From Caryophanales bacterium (GTDB lineage Bacteria; Bacillota_I; Bacilli_A; RF39; UBA660), in NCBI GenBank assembly GCA_016291895.1, contig JAEEZO010000071.1, forward strand, positions 1 to 21,237: 21,237 nt of DNA. Direction: 5' to 3'. The notes beneath the pieces were generated by a model. It ran no database searches. It saw only the letters and a program-made list of their open reading frames with translations, and had not been told where the DNA came from. The translations under genes and the position numbers were made by a program. This document shows positions 7,058-15,774 of this stretch, one piece after another (the first letter of the stretch is position 1; each line of letters starts with the position of its first letter).

Positions 7058-9016
7058 ATGGATAATAAGACTTTAAAATCTATTTTAAATATTGTTCCAT
7101 ATATATTTATAGTTGCTATTATAATTATTGGATTATTTGCTTTTAATATTATTCCTACTTCTAGAAATAAAACTGATACAATTTCTTTTACGGAGAAGAA
7201 TGTTAGGTTAGAGAAGAATAATAGCATACAATTATCAATTAATAGTTCAAGTAATAAGGTTAAATATAAAAGTGATAATACTAGTATTGCAACTGTTAAT
7301 GAAAATACAGGTTATGTAACAGGTGTTAATGTTGGTAAGACTAAGATAACTGCTTATATTGATGGTAATAGTGAAATATATGATGAATGTATTGTTGAAG
7401 TATATATAAATACTATTGAAGTAGATAGTGTTGAAATAATTGAATCTAATATTAATATGCGAATTGGAGAAACTAGAAGATTAAGTGCGATAATTACTCC
7501 AAGTAATGCAACCAATAAAAATCTTACTTGGGAAACAAGTAATAGTAATGTTTTAACGGTTAATAATAATGGTTTAGTAACTGCTATTAAAGATGGTCAT
7601 GTAACTGTTACTGTAAGAACAAGTAATGGTAAAAGTGCAAGTACTAATATAACGGTTACAAAGGGTTCTGATTCACCGACTAAACCAAAAGTAGAAAAAC
7701 TTGTTGTAACAAGTGGAAAAGTTAGTCTTAGAGTTGATGAATATAAAAAGATAGAATATCGTGTTGAACCAAGTAATGCTGAAATAACAAGTATTAAATG
7801 GATAACAGCTGATCCATCTGTTGCTACCGTTGATAATAATGGAAATGTAAGAGGCATTAAAGAAGGTACTGTTGGTATTACTTTAATTATTAATAATACT
7901 TTAAGAGCTAATATAACGGTTACTGTTAACCCTAAATTATCTGGTATTAATTTAAAGTCAGCTGGTGTTTTAAAATTAAAAGTTGGACAAACTTCACAAA
8001 TTCAAGCAGAGACAATACCAGTTAATTCAGGTGTTAAGTTAACTTATAAAAGTAATAATAATCATGTAACGGTAAGTGATAGTGGTTTAGTAAAAGCAGT
8101 TTCTGCTGGTAATTCATTAGTAACTATTTCTGCTGGTAATTTTACTAGATCTGTTAATATAACAGTTACTAAACCATCAACAACACCTCCATCAGATCCA
8201 CCAGGAGGAGACCCACCAGTTTCTGTAGGTGGTGTTTGGGGATATAGTGATAGTAAGACAGTTAGTCCTGTAAGAGCGGATGCAAGTTTCTTTCAAAATC
8301 TTGCTAATAGTGGTACAGGTACAATGTCTGGTAATGTTTATAGTTATGCTGGTTATTCTTATTACATATCAACTAGTAATCTAGTTTATAATGGTAGATC
8401 ATCACTAATACGTATTTATTATCCACGAGGTGTTGATTTATCAAATGTTAATACATTAGCTTTTCTAGGTGGTACTGGTGAACGTAATATGGGAGGAATG
8501 TTCTCTGCAATCGATCGTAATACAAGTATGATTAAATCTAGTGGAATAATTATTCTCGTATCAACAACAGGTAGTTATCATTATCAGGATGCTATTAATG
8601 CAACGAATTTCGTTAAAGCAATTACTAAACAAAGAAGTGGAAAGAAAAATTCTGTAGCCGGTTATTCCTTAGGAGGACCAGCTGCTGGTGGCGCAATGGT
8701 TAATGGTAATTATAATCGTTTATTTATCATTCATGCTAGAGTTGAATTATCACATACATCAAGATTAAAAAATAAAACGATATATGTTTATTCACCTAAA
8801 GGTGATAGTCAAGAAGAAAGAACAAGAGAGACTCTAACTGCTCTTAAAAACGATGGAGCAGGAAAAAATGTAACGCTTGTATCTAATAATACTTCTTTAA
8901 TAAATACTTTTGGTAGTTATTTTACGATTGTTAATCCTGGTAGTGCCCAAGGATCAGGTCATGGTTATGTAAATTTTGTTAATGGTAATTTATTTGCATT
9001 TGCTTGTAGTGATTAA
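7058..9016 (+). CDS. Membrane-anchored Big_2 repeat protein with C-terminal alpha/beta-hydrolase domain
   Basis: A 652-residue surface protein. I place the start at ATG 7058, seven bases after AGGAG (7046-7050); ATGs at 7031 and 7052 are too early. An uncleaved N-terminal helix (about 13-33) should anchor it. Four bacterial Ig-like group 2 (Big_2) repeats follow at about 43-118, 121-202, 212-291 and 294-371, each with a TVNxNGxVTGxxxGxxxIT-type strand pair. A Thr/Pro/Gly linker (372-392) leads to a hydrolase-like domain (about 393-652). This has LAFLGGTG (468-474), a nucleophile elbow GYSLGG with Ser537, a candidate acid Asp583 and a candidate His635 in GHGYVNF. It could be an esterase, lipase or peptidase; the substrate is unknown, and a wall or glycan ester is only a guess. 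There is no sorting signal. Confidence 0.7.
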   Translation: MDNKTLKSILNIVPYIFIVAIIIIGLFAFNIIPTSRNKTDTISFTEKNVRLEKNNSIQLSINSSSNKVKYKSDNTSIATVNENTGYVTGVNVGKTKITAYIDGNSEIYDECIVEVYINTIEVDSVEIIESNINMRIGETRRLSAIITPSNATNKNLTWETSNSNVLTVNNNGLVTAIKDGHVTVTVRTSNGKSASTNITVTKGSDSPTKPKVEKLVVTSGKVSLRVDEYKKIEYRVEPSNAEITSIKWITADPSVATVDNNGNVRGIKEGTVGITLIINNTLRANITVTVNPKLSGINLKSAGVLKLKVGQTSQIQAETIPVNSGVKLTYKSNNNHVTVSDSGLVKAVSAGNSLVTISAGNFTRSVNITVTKPSTTPPSDPPGGDPPVSVGGVWGYSDSKTVSPVRADASFFQNLANSGTGTMSGNVYSYAGYSYYISTSNLVYNGRSSLIRIYYPRGVDLSNVNTLAFLGGTGERNMGGMFSAIDRNTSMIKSSGIIILVSTTGSYHYQDAINATNFVKAITKQRSGKKNSVAGYSLGGPAAGGAMVNGNYNRLFIIHARVELSHTSRLKNKTIYVYSPKGDSQEERTRETLTALKNDGAGKNVTLVSNNTSLINTFGSYFTIVNPGSAQGSGHGYVNFVNGNLFAFACSD

Positions 9017-9021
9017 AAATA

Positions 9022-9050
9022 TTGACTTTATAAAGCTTTGATGTTAATAT
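9022..9050 (+). promoter_or_regulatory. Promoter of the leuS T-box transcript
   Basis: TTGACT (9022-9027), a 17-base spacer, then TAATAT (9045-9050) preceded by an extended -10 TG. It lies directly upstream of the T-box leader, with transcription expected to begin near 9057. Confidence 0.75.
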
Positions 9051-9056
9051 TATTTT

Positions 9057-9250
9057 ATTCAAGTTGATGGAAAAGTAGTAAATTATAAAGTTTTATAGAA
9101 AGTCTATGGTTGATGGAAATAGATAGATGTAGTAATTGAACTTGTTTCTTGATTGAACCGGGAAACCCGTTATAGTAATAAGAGATAATAGAATTCTATT
9201 AAGTAGGATGGTACCGCGTATATCGCTCCTATAAGTAGAATTCTTTTTTA
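9057..9250 (+). promoter_or_regulatory. Leucine T-box riboswitch (leuS leader)
   Basis: The conserved T-box AGGATGGTACCGCG is at 9205-9218. Upstream are a Stem I region with an AGTA loop element and the segment TTGAACTTG, where CTT (9141-9143) fits a Leu specifier codon, and a CGGG/CCCG hairpin (9159-9169). The intrinsic terminator is AGAATTCTA (9190-9198) with TAGAATTCT (9236-9244) followed by six Ts; it competes with the antiterminator. Uncharged tRNA-Leu should allow read-through into leuS. The UGGU bulge suits a discriminator base A. The specifier assignment is by eye. Confidence 0.9.
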
Positions 9251-9268
9251 ATTTATGGAGGTATTATT

Positions 9269-11659
9269 ATGTACGATCATTTAGAAATTGAAAAGAAATG
9301 GCAAGAATATTGGGAAAAGAATAAAACTTTTAAAACCGATATTAAAGATTTTAGTAAACCAAAGTTTTATGCTCTTGATATGTTCCCATATCCAAGTGGA
9401 GTAGGATTACATGCTGGTCATCCTGAAGGTTATACAGCAACTGATGTTCTTTCTCGTATGAAAAAGATGCAAGGATATAACGTTCTTCATCCAATGGGAT
9501 ATGATTCTTTTGGCTTACCTGCAGAACAATATGCAATTAAAACAGGTAATAATCCAGTAATTTTCACTGAAGAAAATATAAAGACTTTTAGAACACAATT
9601 AAAGTCATTAGGTTTTTCATATGATTGGGATAGAGAAATTGCTACAAGTGATCCTAAGTATTACAAATGGACTCAATGGATTTTTAAACAATTATTCCAA
9701 GATGGTTATGCTAAATTAATAGAAATGCCTGTTAACTGGTGCGAAGAATTAGGAACGGTTCTTTCTAATGATGAAGTTATTGATGGTAAGAGTGAAAGAG
9801 GAGGATTCCCAGTAGTTCGTCGTAATATGAGACAATGGGTTATCGATATTCCTAAATATGCTGAAAGACTTTTGGATGGACTTGAATCTCTTGATTGGCC
9901 AGAATCAACAAAAGAAATGCAAAGAAACTGGATAGGTAAAAGCATTGGTGCAGAAGTAACATTTAAGATAGCTGACTCTGATTATGATTTTACTGTCTTT
10001 ACGACTCGTTGTGATACTTTATTTGGAGCAACATATTGTGTATTATCTCCTGAACATCCATTAGTTAATAAAATAGTAACTGAAGATAAGAGAAAAGAAG
10101 TAGAAGCTTATCAAGAAGAATGTAAGAGTAAGAGTGATCTTGAAAGGACAGAACTTAATAAGGATAAAACTGGTGTCTTTACTGGTGCTTATGCTATTAA
10201 TCCTGTTAATGATACAAAGATTCCTATTTGGATAAGTGATTATGTTCTTATGACTTATGGAACAGGTGCTATTATGGCAGTACCTGCTCATGATGATCGT
10301 GATTATGAGTTCGCTAAAAAGTTTGATATTCCTATTATTCAAGTACTTGAAGGTGGAGATATAAGTAAGGAAGCATGGACTCAAGATGGCGTTCATATTA
10401 ATTCAGGATTCTTAGATGGTATGAATAAAGAAGATGCAATTAATAAAATGATTGAATTCTTAGAAGAAAAAGGAATTGGTTCTAAGAAAATAAATTATAG
10501 ATTACGTGAATGGATATTTGCTCGTCAAAGATATTGGGGAGAACCAGTACCAATTGTTCATATGGATAATGGTGATTGTGTTGCTTTATCTGATGATGAA
10601 CTTCCATTAGTTTTACCAGTTATGGATGATTATAAAGGTCATAATGGACTTGCTCCTCTTGAAAATGCAGAAGAGTGGAAGAATGTAGAAATTAATGGAG
10701 AACATGGTGTTAGGGAAACTAATACAATGCCAGGTTCAGCTGGATCTAGTTGGTATTTCTTAAGATATATTGATCCAGATAATGATAAAGAATTCTGTGA
10801 CTATGAACTTATGAAACATTGGTTACCAGTAGACCTATATATTGGTGGACCAGAACATGCAGTAGGTCACTTACTATATTCACGTATGTGGAATAATTAT
10901 CTATATGATAAAGGATTAGTACCTGTAGCTGAACCATTTAAGAAATTAGTTCATCAAGGAATGATCCTTGGTTCTAATGGTATTAAAATGGGTAAACGTT
11001 TCCCAGAGTATGTAGTTAACCCAAGTGATATTGTTAATGAATTTGGTGCTGATACTCTTCGTATGTACGAGATGTTCATGGGTCCTTTGGAAGCTGATAA
11101 ACCATGGAATAGTGAAGGTGTAAGAGGAAGTCGTAGATTCATTGAAAGGGTTTATAGATTATTTACTGAAAATGAAATAACTGATGAAGATAATAAAAAC
11201 TTAGAGAAAGTTTATCATCAAACAGTTAAGAAGGTAACTAATGATTATGAAAATATTTCTATTAATACGGCTATTAGTCAATTAATGATTTTCATAAACG
11301 CATGTTATAAAGAAAAAGTATTAACAAAGAAATATATGGAAGGTTTCTTACAATTATTTAATCCTGTTTGTCCACATATAACTGAAGAGTTATGGGAAAA
11401 ACTTGGTCATAATGATTCTATTGCTAATTCTACTTGGCCAACATATGATGATGATTTAACAAAAGATGATACATATGAAATGGTTGTTCAAGTAAATGGT
11501 AAAGTACGTGGTAAGATGGAAGTATCTACAAGTACTACTAAAGAAGAAATGTTAGATTTAGCTAAAAAAATAGATAATGTTAAAAACTATTTAGATGGAC
11601 ATGAAGTTGTTAAAGAAATTGTAGTTCCTAATAAATTAGTTAATATCGTTGTTAAATAA
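9269..11659 (+). CDS. leuS: Leucyl-tRNA synthetase
   Basis: A 796-residue class Ia synthetase that charges tRNA-Leu in the cytoplasm. The start follows GGAGG (9257-9261). Visible landmarks are [17 protein letters not shown] near residues 39-55 (HIGH-type motif HAGHP), the CP1 editing domain with [22 protein letters not shown] and [18 protein letters not shown], the [14 protein letters not shown] segment, and the catalytic loop [13 protein letters not shown]. In that loop the usual KMSKS reads KMGKR. The anticodon-binding and C-terminal domains ([23 protein letters not shown]) are complete. Length is normal for a bacterial LeuRS. It is transcribed alone: its own T-box leader sits upstream and a terminator follows the stop codon at once, so its expression should answer to leucine supply. 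Confidence 0.97.
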   Translation: MYDHLEIEKKWQEYWEKNKTFKTDIKDFSKPKFYALDMFPYPSGVGLHAGHPEGYTATDVLSRMKKMQGYNVLHPMGYDSFGLPAEQYAIKTGNNPVIFTEENIKTFRTQLKSLGFSYDWDREIATSDPKYYKWTQWIFKQLFQDGYAKLIEMPVNWCEELGTVLSNDEVIDGKSERGGFPVVRRNMRQWVIDIPKYAERLLDGLESLDWPESTKEMQRNWIGKSIGAEVTFKIADSDYDFTVFTTRCDTLFGATYCVLSPEHPLVNKIVTEDKRKEVEAYQEECKSKSDLERTELNKDKTGVFTGAYAINPVNDTKIPIWISDYVLMTYGTGAIMAVPAHDDRDYEFAKKFDIPIIQVLEGGDISKEAWTQDGVHINSGFLDGMNKEDAINKMIEFLEEKGIGSKKINYRLREWIFARQRYWGEPVPIVHMDNGDCVALSDDELPLVLPVMDDYKGHNGLAPLENAEEWKNVEINGEHGVRETNTMPGSAGSSWYFLRYIDPDNDKEFCDYELMKHWLPVDLYIGGPEHAVGHLLYSRMWNNYLYDKGLVPVAEPFKKLVHQGMILGSNGIKMGKRFPEYVVNPSDIVNEFGADTLRMYEMFMGPLEADKPWNSEGVRGSRRFIERVYRLFTENEITDEDNKNLEKVYHQTVKKVTNDYENISINTAISQLMIFINACYKEKVLTKKYMEGFLQLFNPVCPHITEELWEKLGHNDSIANSTWPTYDDDLTKDDTYEMVVQVNGKVRGKMEVSTSTTKEEMLDLAKKIDNVKNYLDGHEVVKEIVVPNKLVNIVVK

Positions 11660-11685
11660 AAAGAAAGTTTATACTTTCTTTTTTT
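11660..11685 (+). terminator. Rho-independent terminator after leuS
   Basis: AAAGAAAGT (11660-11668) and ACTTTCTTT (11673-11681) form a nine-pair stem with a four-base loop, ending in a T tract. It begins just after the leuS stop codon. Confidence 0.75.
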
Positions 11686-11763
11686 GTAAATTAGACAATT
11701 AATTTAATTTATGAAACATAATCATATATATTATTTATGTTATCATTATAATAGGAGTAGTGT

Positions 11764-13326
11764 ATGAATAGTAAGAGTAATAAAACTAGTTTACTACCAG
11801 GTATTATCATTATTGTCTTAATACTTGGTGTTATTGGTTATCTAATTATTAGTAATACAGATAATACATATATTAATAACAATACTAATAATGAAGAAAA
11901 TAATAATACTAATAATAATAGTAATAACAGTAATAGTAATGATAATAATCAAAACAATAATAGTTCAAATAATAACAACAATCAAAATACTAATATTGAA
12001 TTAAAAAGTATTAGTTTAAGTCCTAGTAGTAAAGAAATAAAAGTAGGAGATTCATTTACTCTAACTATTAATTATAATCCAACTAATACCACTAATAAAA
12101 AAGTTACATTAAAGACAAGTAATAAAAATGTTGCAACAATTGATAAAAATGGAACTGTCGTTGGCATAAAAGAAGGAACAGCAACTATAACTGTTACAAG
12201 TAGTAATGGTAAAACATCAACATGTACTGTAAAAGTAGTAGCTAATCAAAGCAATGAAAAATATGAAATAAAATATAATAAAAAAACAGTAACTAAAATA
12301 GTTGGGGAAAGACCGTTTAAAAATACATTAACTAATACAGGAAAGAATACTAATATTACCTATTCATCATCTAATAAAAAAGTAGCGATAGTTGATAAAG
12401 ATGGTACTGTTAAATTAGTTGGTGTTGGTAAAACTACTATTACGGCAACGATTAATGATAAGAATTATAAAACGAAAAAAGCATCATATGAAGTGGTAGC
12501 TAACTTTAATCATATTGCGTATTCAAGTATAAAAGATTCTGGAAAAAAGATAAATTCTTTGGAACATATTAAATATGTTGTTCAAAATAAAAAGTTTAAT
12601 TCACTTAAAGTAGATTTACAACCAACTGAAGATGGATATTTAGTATTATGTCATGATGCAGGATTTACTTTAAATTGTGATATCAAAAAAAATAAAGATT
12701 TATCAGGATGTAAAATAATTAATTATGATAAGAACAATAAAAATACAATGCCAATTAATAAGTTGGCCAAGAGTCAAATAAAAAAACTAAAATATGCTAA
12801 TGGTAATACGGTAGCATTCTTAGATGATTATGTAAAAATAATGAATCAACATAAAGATAAATTATTATATATTACGGTTAGAAGTAATATCTTGGATAAG
12901 TATCCAAATAAAAAATATAATACATACCTTGATTATTTCTTAGCTTCATTAGATAGTGATACAAAGAAAAGAACAATTATTAATTGTACAGCTTCTAATG
13001 TAATACCTAAGATTAGGGATAGAGATAAAAAAATTATGGTAGCTCATGTTGTTAGTGATGCCAGTGGTAATATTAGTTCATCTCATGTTGATTATGCCAT
13101 TAAATATAATTGTATTCTTGTTTTATTTGTTTTTAGAGGTAAGACACAACAACAAGCATTAAATACATTTAAAGGTAATGAATGGAATAAAAAATTAGTT
13201 GATAAAGCTCTAAATAAAGGAGTTCCAGTATATACTGCAATTGTATCTGAAAAGAAATTTGTTACTGGTAATAATCTTGGACAATATGGCTTATCTGGTG
13301 CTCATATTATTACTTCGTTAGATTAA
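11764..13326 (+). CDS. Membrane-anchored Big_2 protein with degenerate glycerophosphodiesterase-like domain
   Basis: A 520-residue surface protein; AGGAG at 11753-11757 supports the start. An N-terminal helix (about 10-30) is followed by a linker of almost pure Asn/Ser/Thr (31-77), then two Big_2 repeats (about 80-160 and 168-246). Residues about 248-520 look like a GDPD (PLC-like TIM barrel) domain: IAYSS stands where the family has (A)HRG, KVDLQPTEDGYLVLCHD (282-298) matches the ExDV..T.DG..V..HD block, and the C-terminal end has barrel-like strands. The catalytic His-Arg has become Tyr253-Ser254 and the metal-binding Glu has become Lys282, while Asp284 and His298 remain. Normal GDPD chemistry is therefore doubtful; it may bind a ligand or cut a different bond. 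The architecture (anchor, Big_2, enzyme-like domain) mirrors the protein on the other side of leuS. Confidence 0.65.
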   Translation: MNSKSNKTSLLPGIIIIVLILGVIGYLIISNTDNTYINNNTNNEENNNTNNNSNNSNSNDNNQNNNSSNNNNNQNTNIELKSISLSPSSKEIKVGDSFTLTINYNPTNTTNKKVTLKTSNKNVATIDKNGTVVGIKEGTATITVTSSNGKTSTCTVKVVANQSNEKYEIKYNKKTVTKIVGERPFKNTLTNTGKNTNITYSSSNKKVAIVDKDGTVKLVGVGKTTITATINDKNYKTKKASYEVVANFNHIAYSSIKDSGKKINSLEHIKYVVQNKKFNSLKVDLQPTEDGYLVLCHDAGFTLNCDIKKNKDLSGCKIINYDKNNKNTMPINKLAKSQIKKLKYANGNTVAFLDDYVKIMNQHKDKLLYITVRSNILDKYPNKKYNTYLDYFLASLDSDTKKRTIINCTASNVIPKIRDRDKKIMVAHVVSDASGNISSSHVDYAIKYNCILVLFVFRGKTQQQALNTFKGNEWNKKLVDKALNKGVPVYTAIVSEKKFVTGNNLGQYGLSGAHIITSLD

Positions 13327-13336
13327 TAATAATGTT

Positions 13337-13373
13337 AAAAAGTTGAAAAGGTTTATTTCTTTTCAACTTTTTT
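13337..13373 (+). terminator. Rho-independent terminator
   Basis: AAAAAGTTGAAAAG (13337-13350) pairs perfectly with CTTTTCAACTTTTT (13359-13372) around an eight-base loop and ends in a T tract. It separates the Big_2/GDPD-like gene from the DUF368 gene. The A-rich 5' arm means it could also act in the reverse direction, but nothing converges on it. Confidence 0.85.
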
Positions 13374-13396
13374 GATATAATAATAAAGAGGTTTTT

Positions 13397-14233
13397 ATGA
13401 AAAATATAATTTTAATTATTAAAGGATTAATTGTAGCACTTGCTAATATTATACCTGGAGTATCTGGTGGAACACTTATGATAACTTTAGGTATCTATGA
13501 GGAGATTATTGATATTATTAGTCATCCATTTAAGAATTTAAAAAACAATTGGAAGTTTATTTTATTTATTGGAATAGGAGTAGTTTCTGGTGTTCTTGTA
13601 TTTAGTAAATTAATTAAATATTCATTAGAGCATTTTCCTCTTGCAACACCACTTTTCTTTATGGGATTAGTATTAGGTGGTATTCCATTATTATTAAAAA
13701 AGGGTAAAGTAAAAGATAATATAAAAGTTAGTAATATTATTATTATGTTATTAACCTTTGGAATAGTTCTTTTATTTGCTTTATTAAAAAGTGGTGATAA
13801 TGTTGTAACGATTACATTAAATTTTAAAGGAGTATTATTACTATTCTTAGTTGGTATGATTGCAGCCTCAAGTATGATTATTCCTGGTATTAGTGGTAGT
13901 TTTATGTTAATGTTAATGGGCTATTATAAACCAATTATTGATACTATTAGTAATTTAACTAAATTTAATAACTTATGGGATAATTTAAAAATATTAATTC
14001 CTTTTGGAGTTGGTATTATTGTAGGTATTGTTTTAGTTGCTAAACTAATTGAATATTTACTAAAGAAATTTGAAATAAAAACATATTTTGGAGTAATTGG
14101 TTTTGTTCTTGCAAGTATTATTGCAATTCTTATACCTTTATTTAAAGTTGATATAAAAATAGTTGAATTAATAATAGGTATTATCTTAATGATAATAGGT
14201 TCTTTTGCTACTTATAAAATCTCTAATAAATAA
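13397..14233 (+). CDS. DUF368 family protein, PopT-type undecaprenyl phosphate translocase
   Basis: A 278-residue, very hydrophobic membrane protein with about eight segments; AAAGAGG lies just ahead of the start. It opens with the family signature GLIVALANIIPGVSGGTLMITLGIYEEII (about 10-37), and a second copy of the same pattern, SSMIIPGISGSFMLMLMGYY, lies near 156-175. This reflects the internal inverted repeat of DUF368 proteins. Members of this family (PopT) and of DedA have been shown to return undecaprenyl phosphate, the lipid carrier of wall synthesis, to the inner face of the membrane. Length and both IIPG(V/I)SG motifs are intact. A terminator lies upstream, and the next gene follows after 48 bases without a visible terminator, so the two may share a transcript. 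Confidence 0.85.
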   Translation: MKNIILIIKGLIVALANIIPGVSGGTLMITLGIYEEIIDIISHPFKNLKNNWKFILFIGIGVVSGVLVFSKLIKYSLEHFPLATPLFFMGLVLGGIPLLLKKGKVKDNIKVSNIIIMLLTFGIVLLFALLKSGDNVVTITLNFKGVLLLFLVGMIAASSMIIPGISGSFMLMLMGYYKPIIDTISNLTKFNNLWDNLKILIPFGVGIIVGIVLVAKLIEYLLKKFEIKTYFGVIGFVLASIIAILIPLFKVDIKIVELIIGIILMIIGSFATYKISNK

Positions 14234-14281
14234 TGATTTTATAAAGATAGAAAAATATGTTATATTTAAAGGGGAGTATAT

Positions 14282-14995
14282 ATGGAACTAAAATTAACTG
14301 ATAAAGAGATCAAAGATTATAACGATGAAATTAAGTCATATATCATTATGCATGATTTCGAAGAAGAAATATCAGGTCCTAAAAGTTATTCAATTGATGA
14401 ATATATGGTTCGATTTGGTATAGAGTACCTTCTTGATCAAGCAAGAGATAATGAACCATCAATAAGTGATGATTTAAAAAGTTGTATGGTGGATGGGTGT
14501 CACTTTGAAGGTTTTGATTATCGTATTAAATCAGTAAGCCGTCTAAGAGAAAAACTGTTAGGTGATACAATGAAGAAATTTGGTGGTGACTATGTAAAAG
14601 CTACTTACCAAATATATGATACTTTGCGTTATACGGTTATTCTTCCATTTGAAAATCATTTTGAATATCTAGATAATTTTTTAAATGATCTTCTTGATAT
14701 GGATTATACTTTAGTGAGAGTTAAGAATAGATGGAAAGAAGATTATTGTAAGGGAGTAACGGTTGTTTTAAAAACAGCTGATGGTATACCTTTTGAAATA
14801 CAATTTCATACCCAAGAAAATTATGATGTGAAAGAAATATATTCAAGAGAGCCATATCAAGTATATAGAGATCCAAATGCACCTGCTGAATTAAGATCTA
14901 AAGCTAATCGTTTAAGAGTGTATTATCATAGTAAGGTAAGATTACCAGAAGGGGCTCTAAGTTACGAATTTAAAAGAAATAGTATGGTGAAATAA
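14282..14995 (+). CDS. Divergent RelA/SpoT-fold (nucleotidyltransferase-like) protein
   Basis: A 237-residue soluble protein with a strong AAGGGGAG site ahead of the ATG. Several alarmone-synthetase landmarks are in order: RIKSVSRLREKL (81-92; Arg81, Lys83 and Ser84 match the RxKxxxS..KL block), DTLRYTVILP (113-122; Asp113 in place of the Mg-binding D..G.R block), and FEIQFHT (171-177; equals VEIQIRT). Between them, where true (p)ppGpp synthetases have GYRSLH, it reads YCKGVTVVL. The QFHT ending is, as far as I recall, typical of RelA/SpoT-like domains found outside the classical RelA/RelQ group, some of them toxins. There is no HD, TGS or ACT domain. It may pyrophosphorylate a nucleotide or RNA, or be inactive. 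No antitoxin-like partner lies next to it; it is followed by its own terminator. Confidence 0.6.
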   Translation: MELKLTDKEIKDYNDEIKSYIIMHDFEEEISGPKSYSIDEYMVRFGIEYLLDQARDNEPSISDDLKSCMVDGCHFEGFDYRIKSVSRLREKLLGDTMKKFGGDYVKATYQIYDTLRYTVILPFENHFEYLDNFLNDLLDMDYTLVRVKNRWKEDYCKGVTVVLKTADGIPFEIQFHTQENYDVKEIYSREPYQVYRDPNAPAELRSKANRLRVYYHSKVRLPEGALSYEFKRNSMVK

Positions 14996-15020
14996 TCAAA
15001 CCAAAATGGTTTGATTTTTT
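14994..15020 (+). terminator. Rho-independent terminator
   Basis: AATCAAACCA (14994-15003) pairs perfectly with TGGTTTGATT (15007-15016) around AAA, followed by a T tract. It overlaps the stop codon of the RelA/SpoT-fold gene. Confidence 0.85.
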
Positions 15021-15042
15021 CTTTTGATAACGGCCAATTATA

Positions 15043-15071
15043 TTGACAAAAAGGACTATATTCATTAAAAT
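15043..15071 (+). promoter_or_regulatory. Promoter of gpsB (and probably rnpB)
   Basis: Consensus TTGACA (15043-15048), a 17-base spacer and TAAAAT (15066-15071). Transcription should start near 15078, some 19 bases ahead of the gpsB ATG. Confidence 0.75.
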
Positions 15072-15096
15072 AATAAATGAAAGAACGGTGATTGTA

Positions 15097-15414
15097 ATGA
15101 ATAAGAATTTGATTAAATATACACCAAAGGATATCTTACAAAAAGAGTTTAAAATAGATACCCGTGGTTTTTGCTTGAAGGAAGTCGATCAATATTTAGA
15201 TGACATAATTAAAGATTATCAAGCTTATGACAAAATTATTGATGAATTAGAAGAAGAAAACAAAAAAATGAGTGATGAAATTCTTAGTCTTAAACAAGAA
15301 ATACGTGATTTACGTGGAGCTCTTGATAGTAGACCACAAGAAAGTATTAATAATTTAGATGTATTAAGAAGATTATCACAACTTGAAAAAATAGTTTATG
15401 GAAAGGAAGAATAA
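15097..15414 (+). CDS. gpsB: Cell division protein GpsB (DivIVA family)
   Basis: A 105-residue protein starting at ATG 15097; a longer frame from 15043 would begin inside the promoter. The N-terminal membrane-binding domain has TPKDILQKEFKIDTRGFCLKEVDQYLDDIIKDY (about 9-41). A coiled coil follows (about 42-72, EELEEEN-type heptads), then a spacer, and the C-terminal trimerisation helix NNLDVLRRLSQLEKIVYGK (about 85-103). All this matches GpsB rather than the longer DivIVA. GpsB shuttles between septum and side wall and recruits penicillin-binding proteins in low-GC Gram-positives. RNase P RNA follows directly, the same gpsB-rnpB adjacency as in Bacillus subtilis. The ribosome site (GGTG) is weak. 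Confidence 0.92.
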   Translation: MNKNLIKYTPKDILQKEFKIDTRGFCLKEVDQYLDDIIKDYQAYDKIIDELEEENKKMSDEILSLKQEIRDLRGALDSRPQESINNLDVLRRLSQLEKIVYGKEE

Positions 15415-15759
15415 AATACTTTGACAAACGCTATAATCTAGTGTTATAGAGGAAAGTCCATGCTCACAAAAGCTGAGATGCTTTTAGTGTTTGTGCCAGG
15501 GGAAAAAATAACCCTGGGTAACCTCGTGTTAACGGCGATGAAATGACCTAAGGCTTTGCTATGGTTAAAGTAGTCATAAAGTGCTATAGTGATGAAGAAT
15601 CTGGAAACGGAGGAAGTGGAACATAGTAAACCCCACAAGTGAGAAACCCAAATTTTGGTAGGGGAGCTTAAGGAAGGGAATCAAACTGACCTTGGGATCG
15701 TAAGATAGATAAATGTTTGTCACCAGTAATGGTACAGAACATGGCTTATAAAGTATTTT
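15413..15759 (+). ncRNA. rnpB: RNase P RNA, type B (catalytic RNA for tRNA 5' processing)
   Basis: Conserved core pieces are GAGGAAAGTCCATGCTC (15449-15465), GCTGAGATGC, GTGGAAC.TAGTAAACCCC near 15616-15634, GTGAGAAACCCAAATTTTGG with TAGGGGA (about 15639-15666), AGATAGAT near 15704, and ACAGAACATGGCTTA near 15734-15748. The order and wording match the Bacillus-type (type B) molecule. The outer P1 stem is AAAATACTTT (15413-15422) with AAAGTATTTT (15750-15759). Its 3' strand runs into an eight-T tract, so P1 should also serve as the terminator. Because P1 begins inside the gpsB stop codon, the RNA is probably cut from a gpsB-rnpB transcript or initiated inside gpsB. Confidence 0.95.
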
Positions 15760-15774
15760 TTTTATATAAGAAAA

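Noticed and set aside
10061..10396. 111-codon minus-strand frame inside leuS, and shorter ones at 9351-9536, 9706-9945 and 10954-11142
   Set aside because: The + strand codes for conserved LeuRS throughout; these are antisense shadows without ribosome sites.
11850..11995. Low-complexity AAT-rich stretch that looks like a simple repeat
   Set aside because: It is in frame and encodes the Asn-rich linker between the membrane anchor and the Big_2 domains, so it is not a separate element.
15421..15437. TTGACA followed by TATAAT
   Set aside because: The spacing is only five bases and both lie within the 5' part of RNase P RNA, so this is not a promoter.
15444..15638. 64-codon minus-strand frame
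   Set aside because: It lies wholly inside the RNase P RNA gene.
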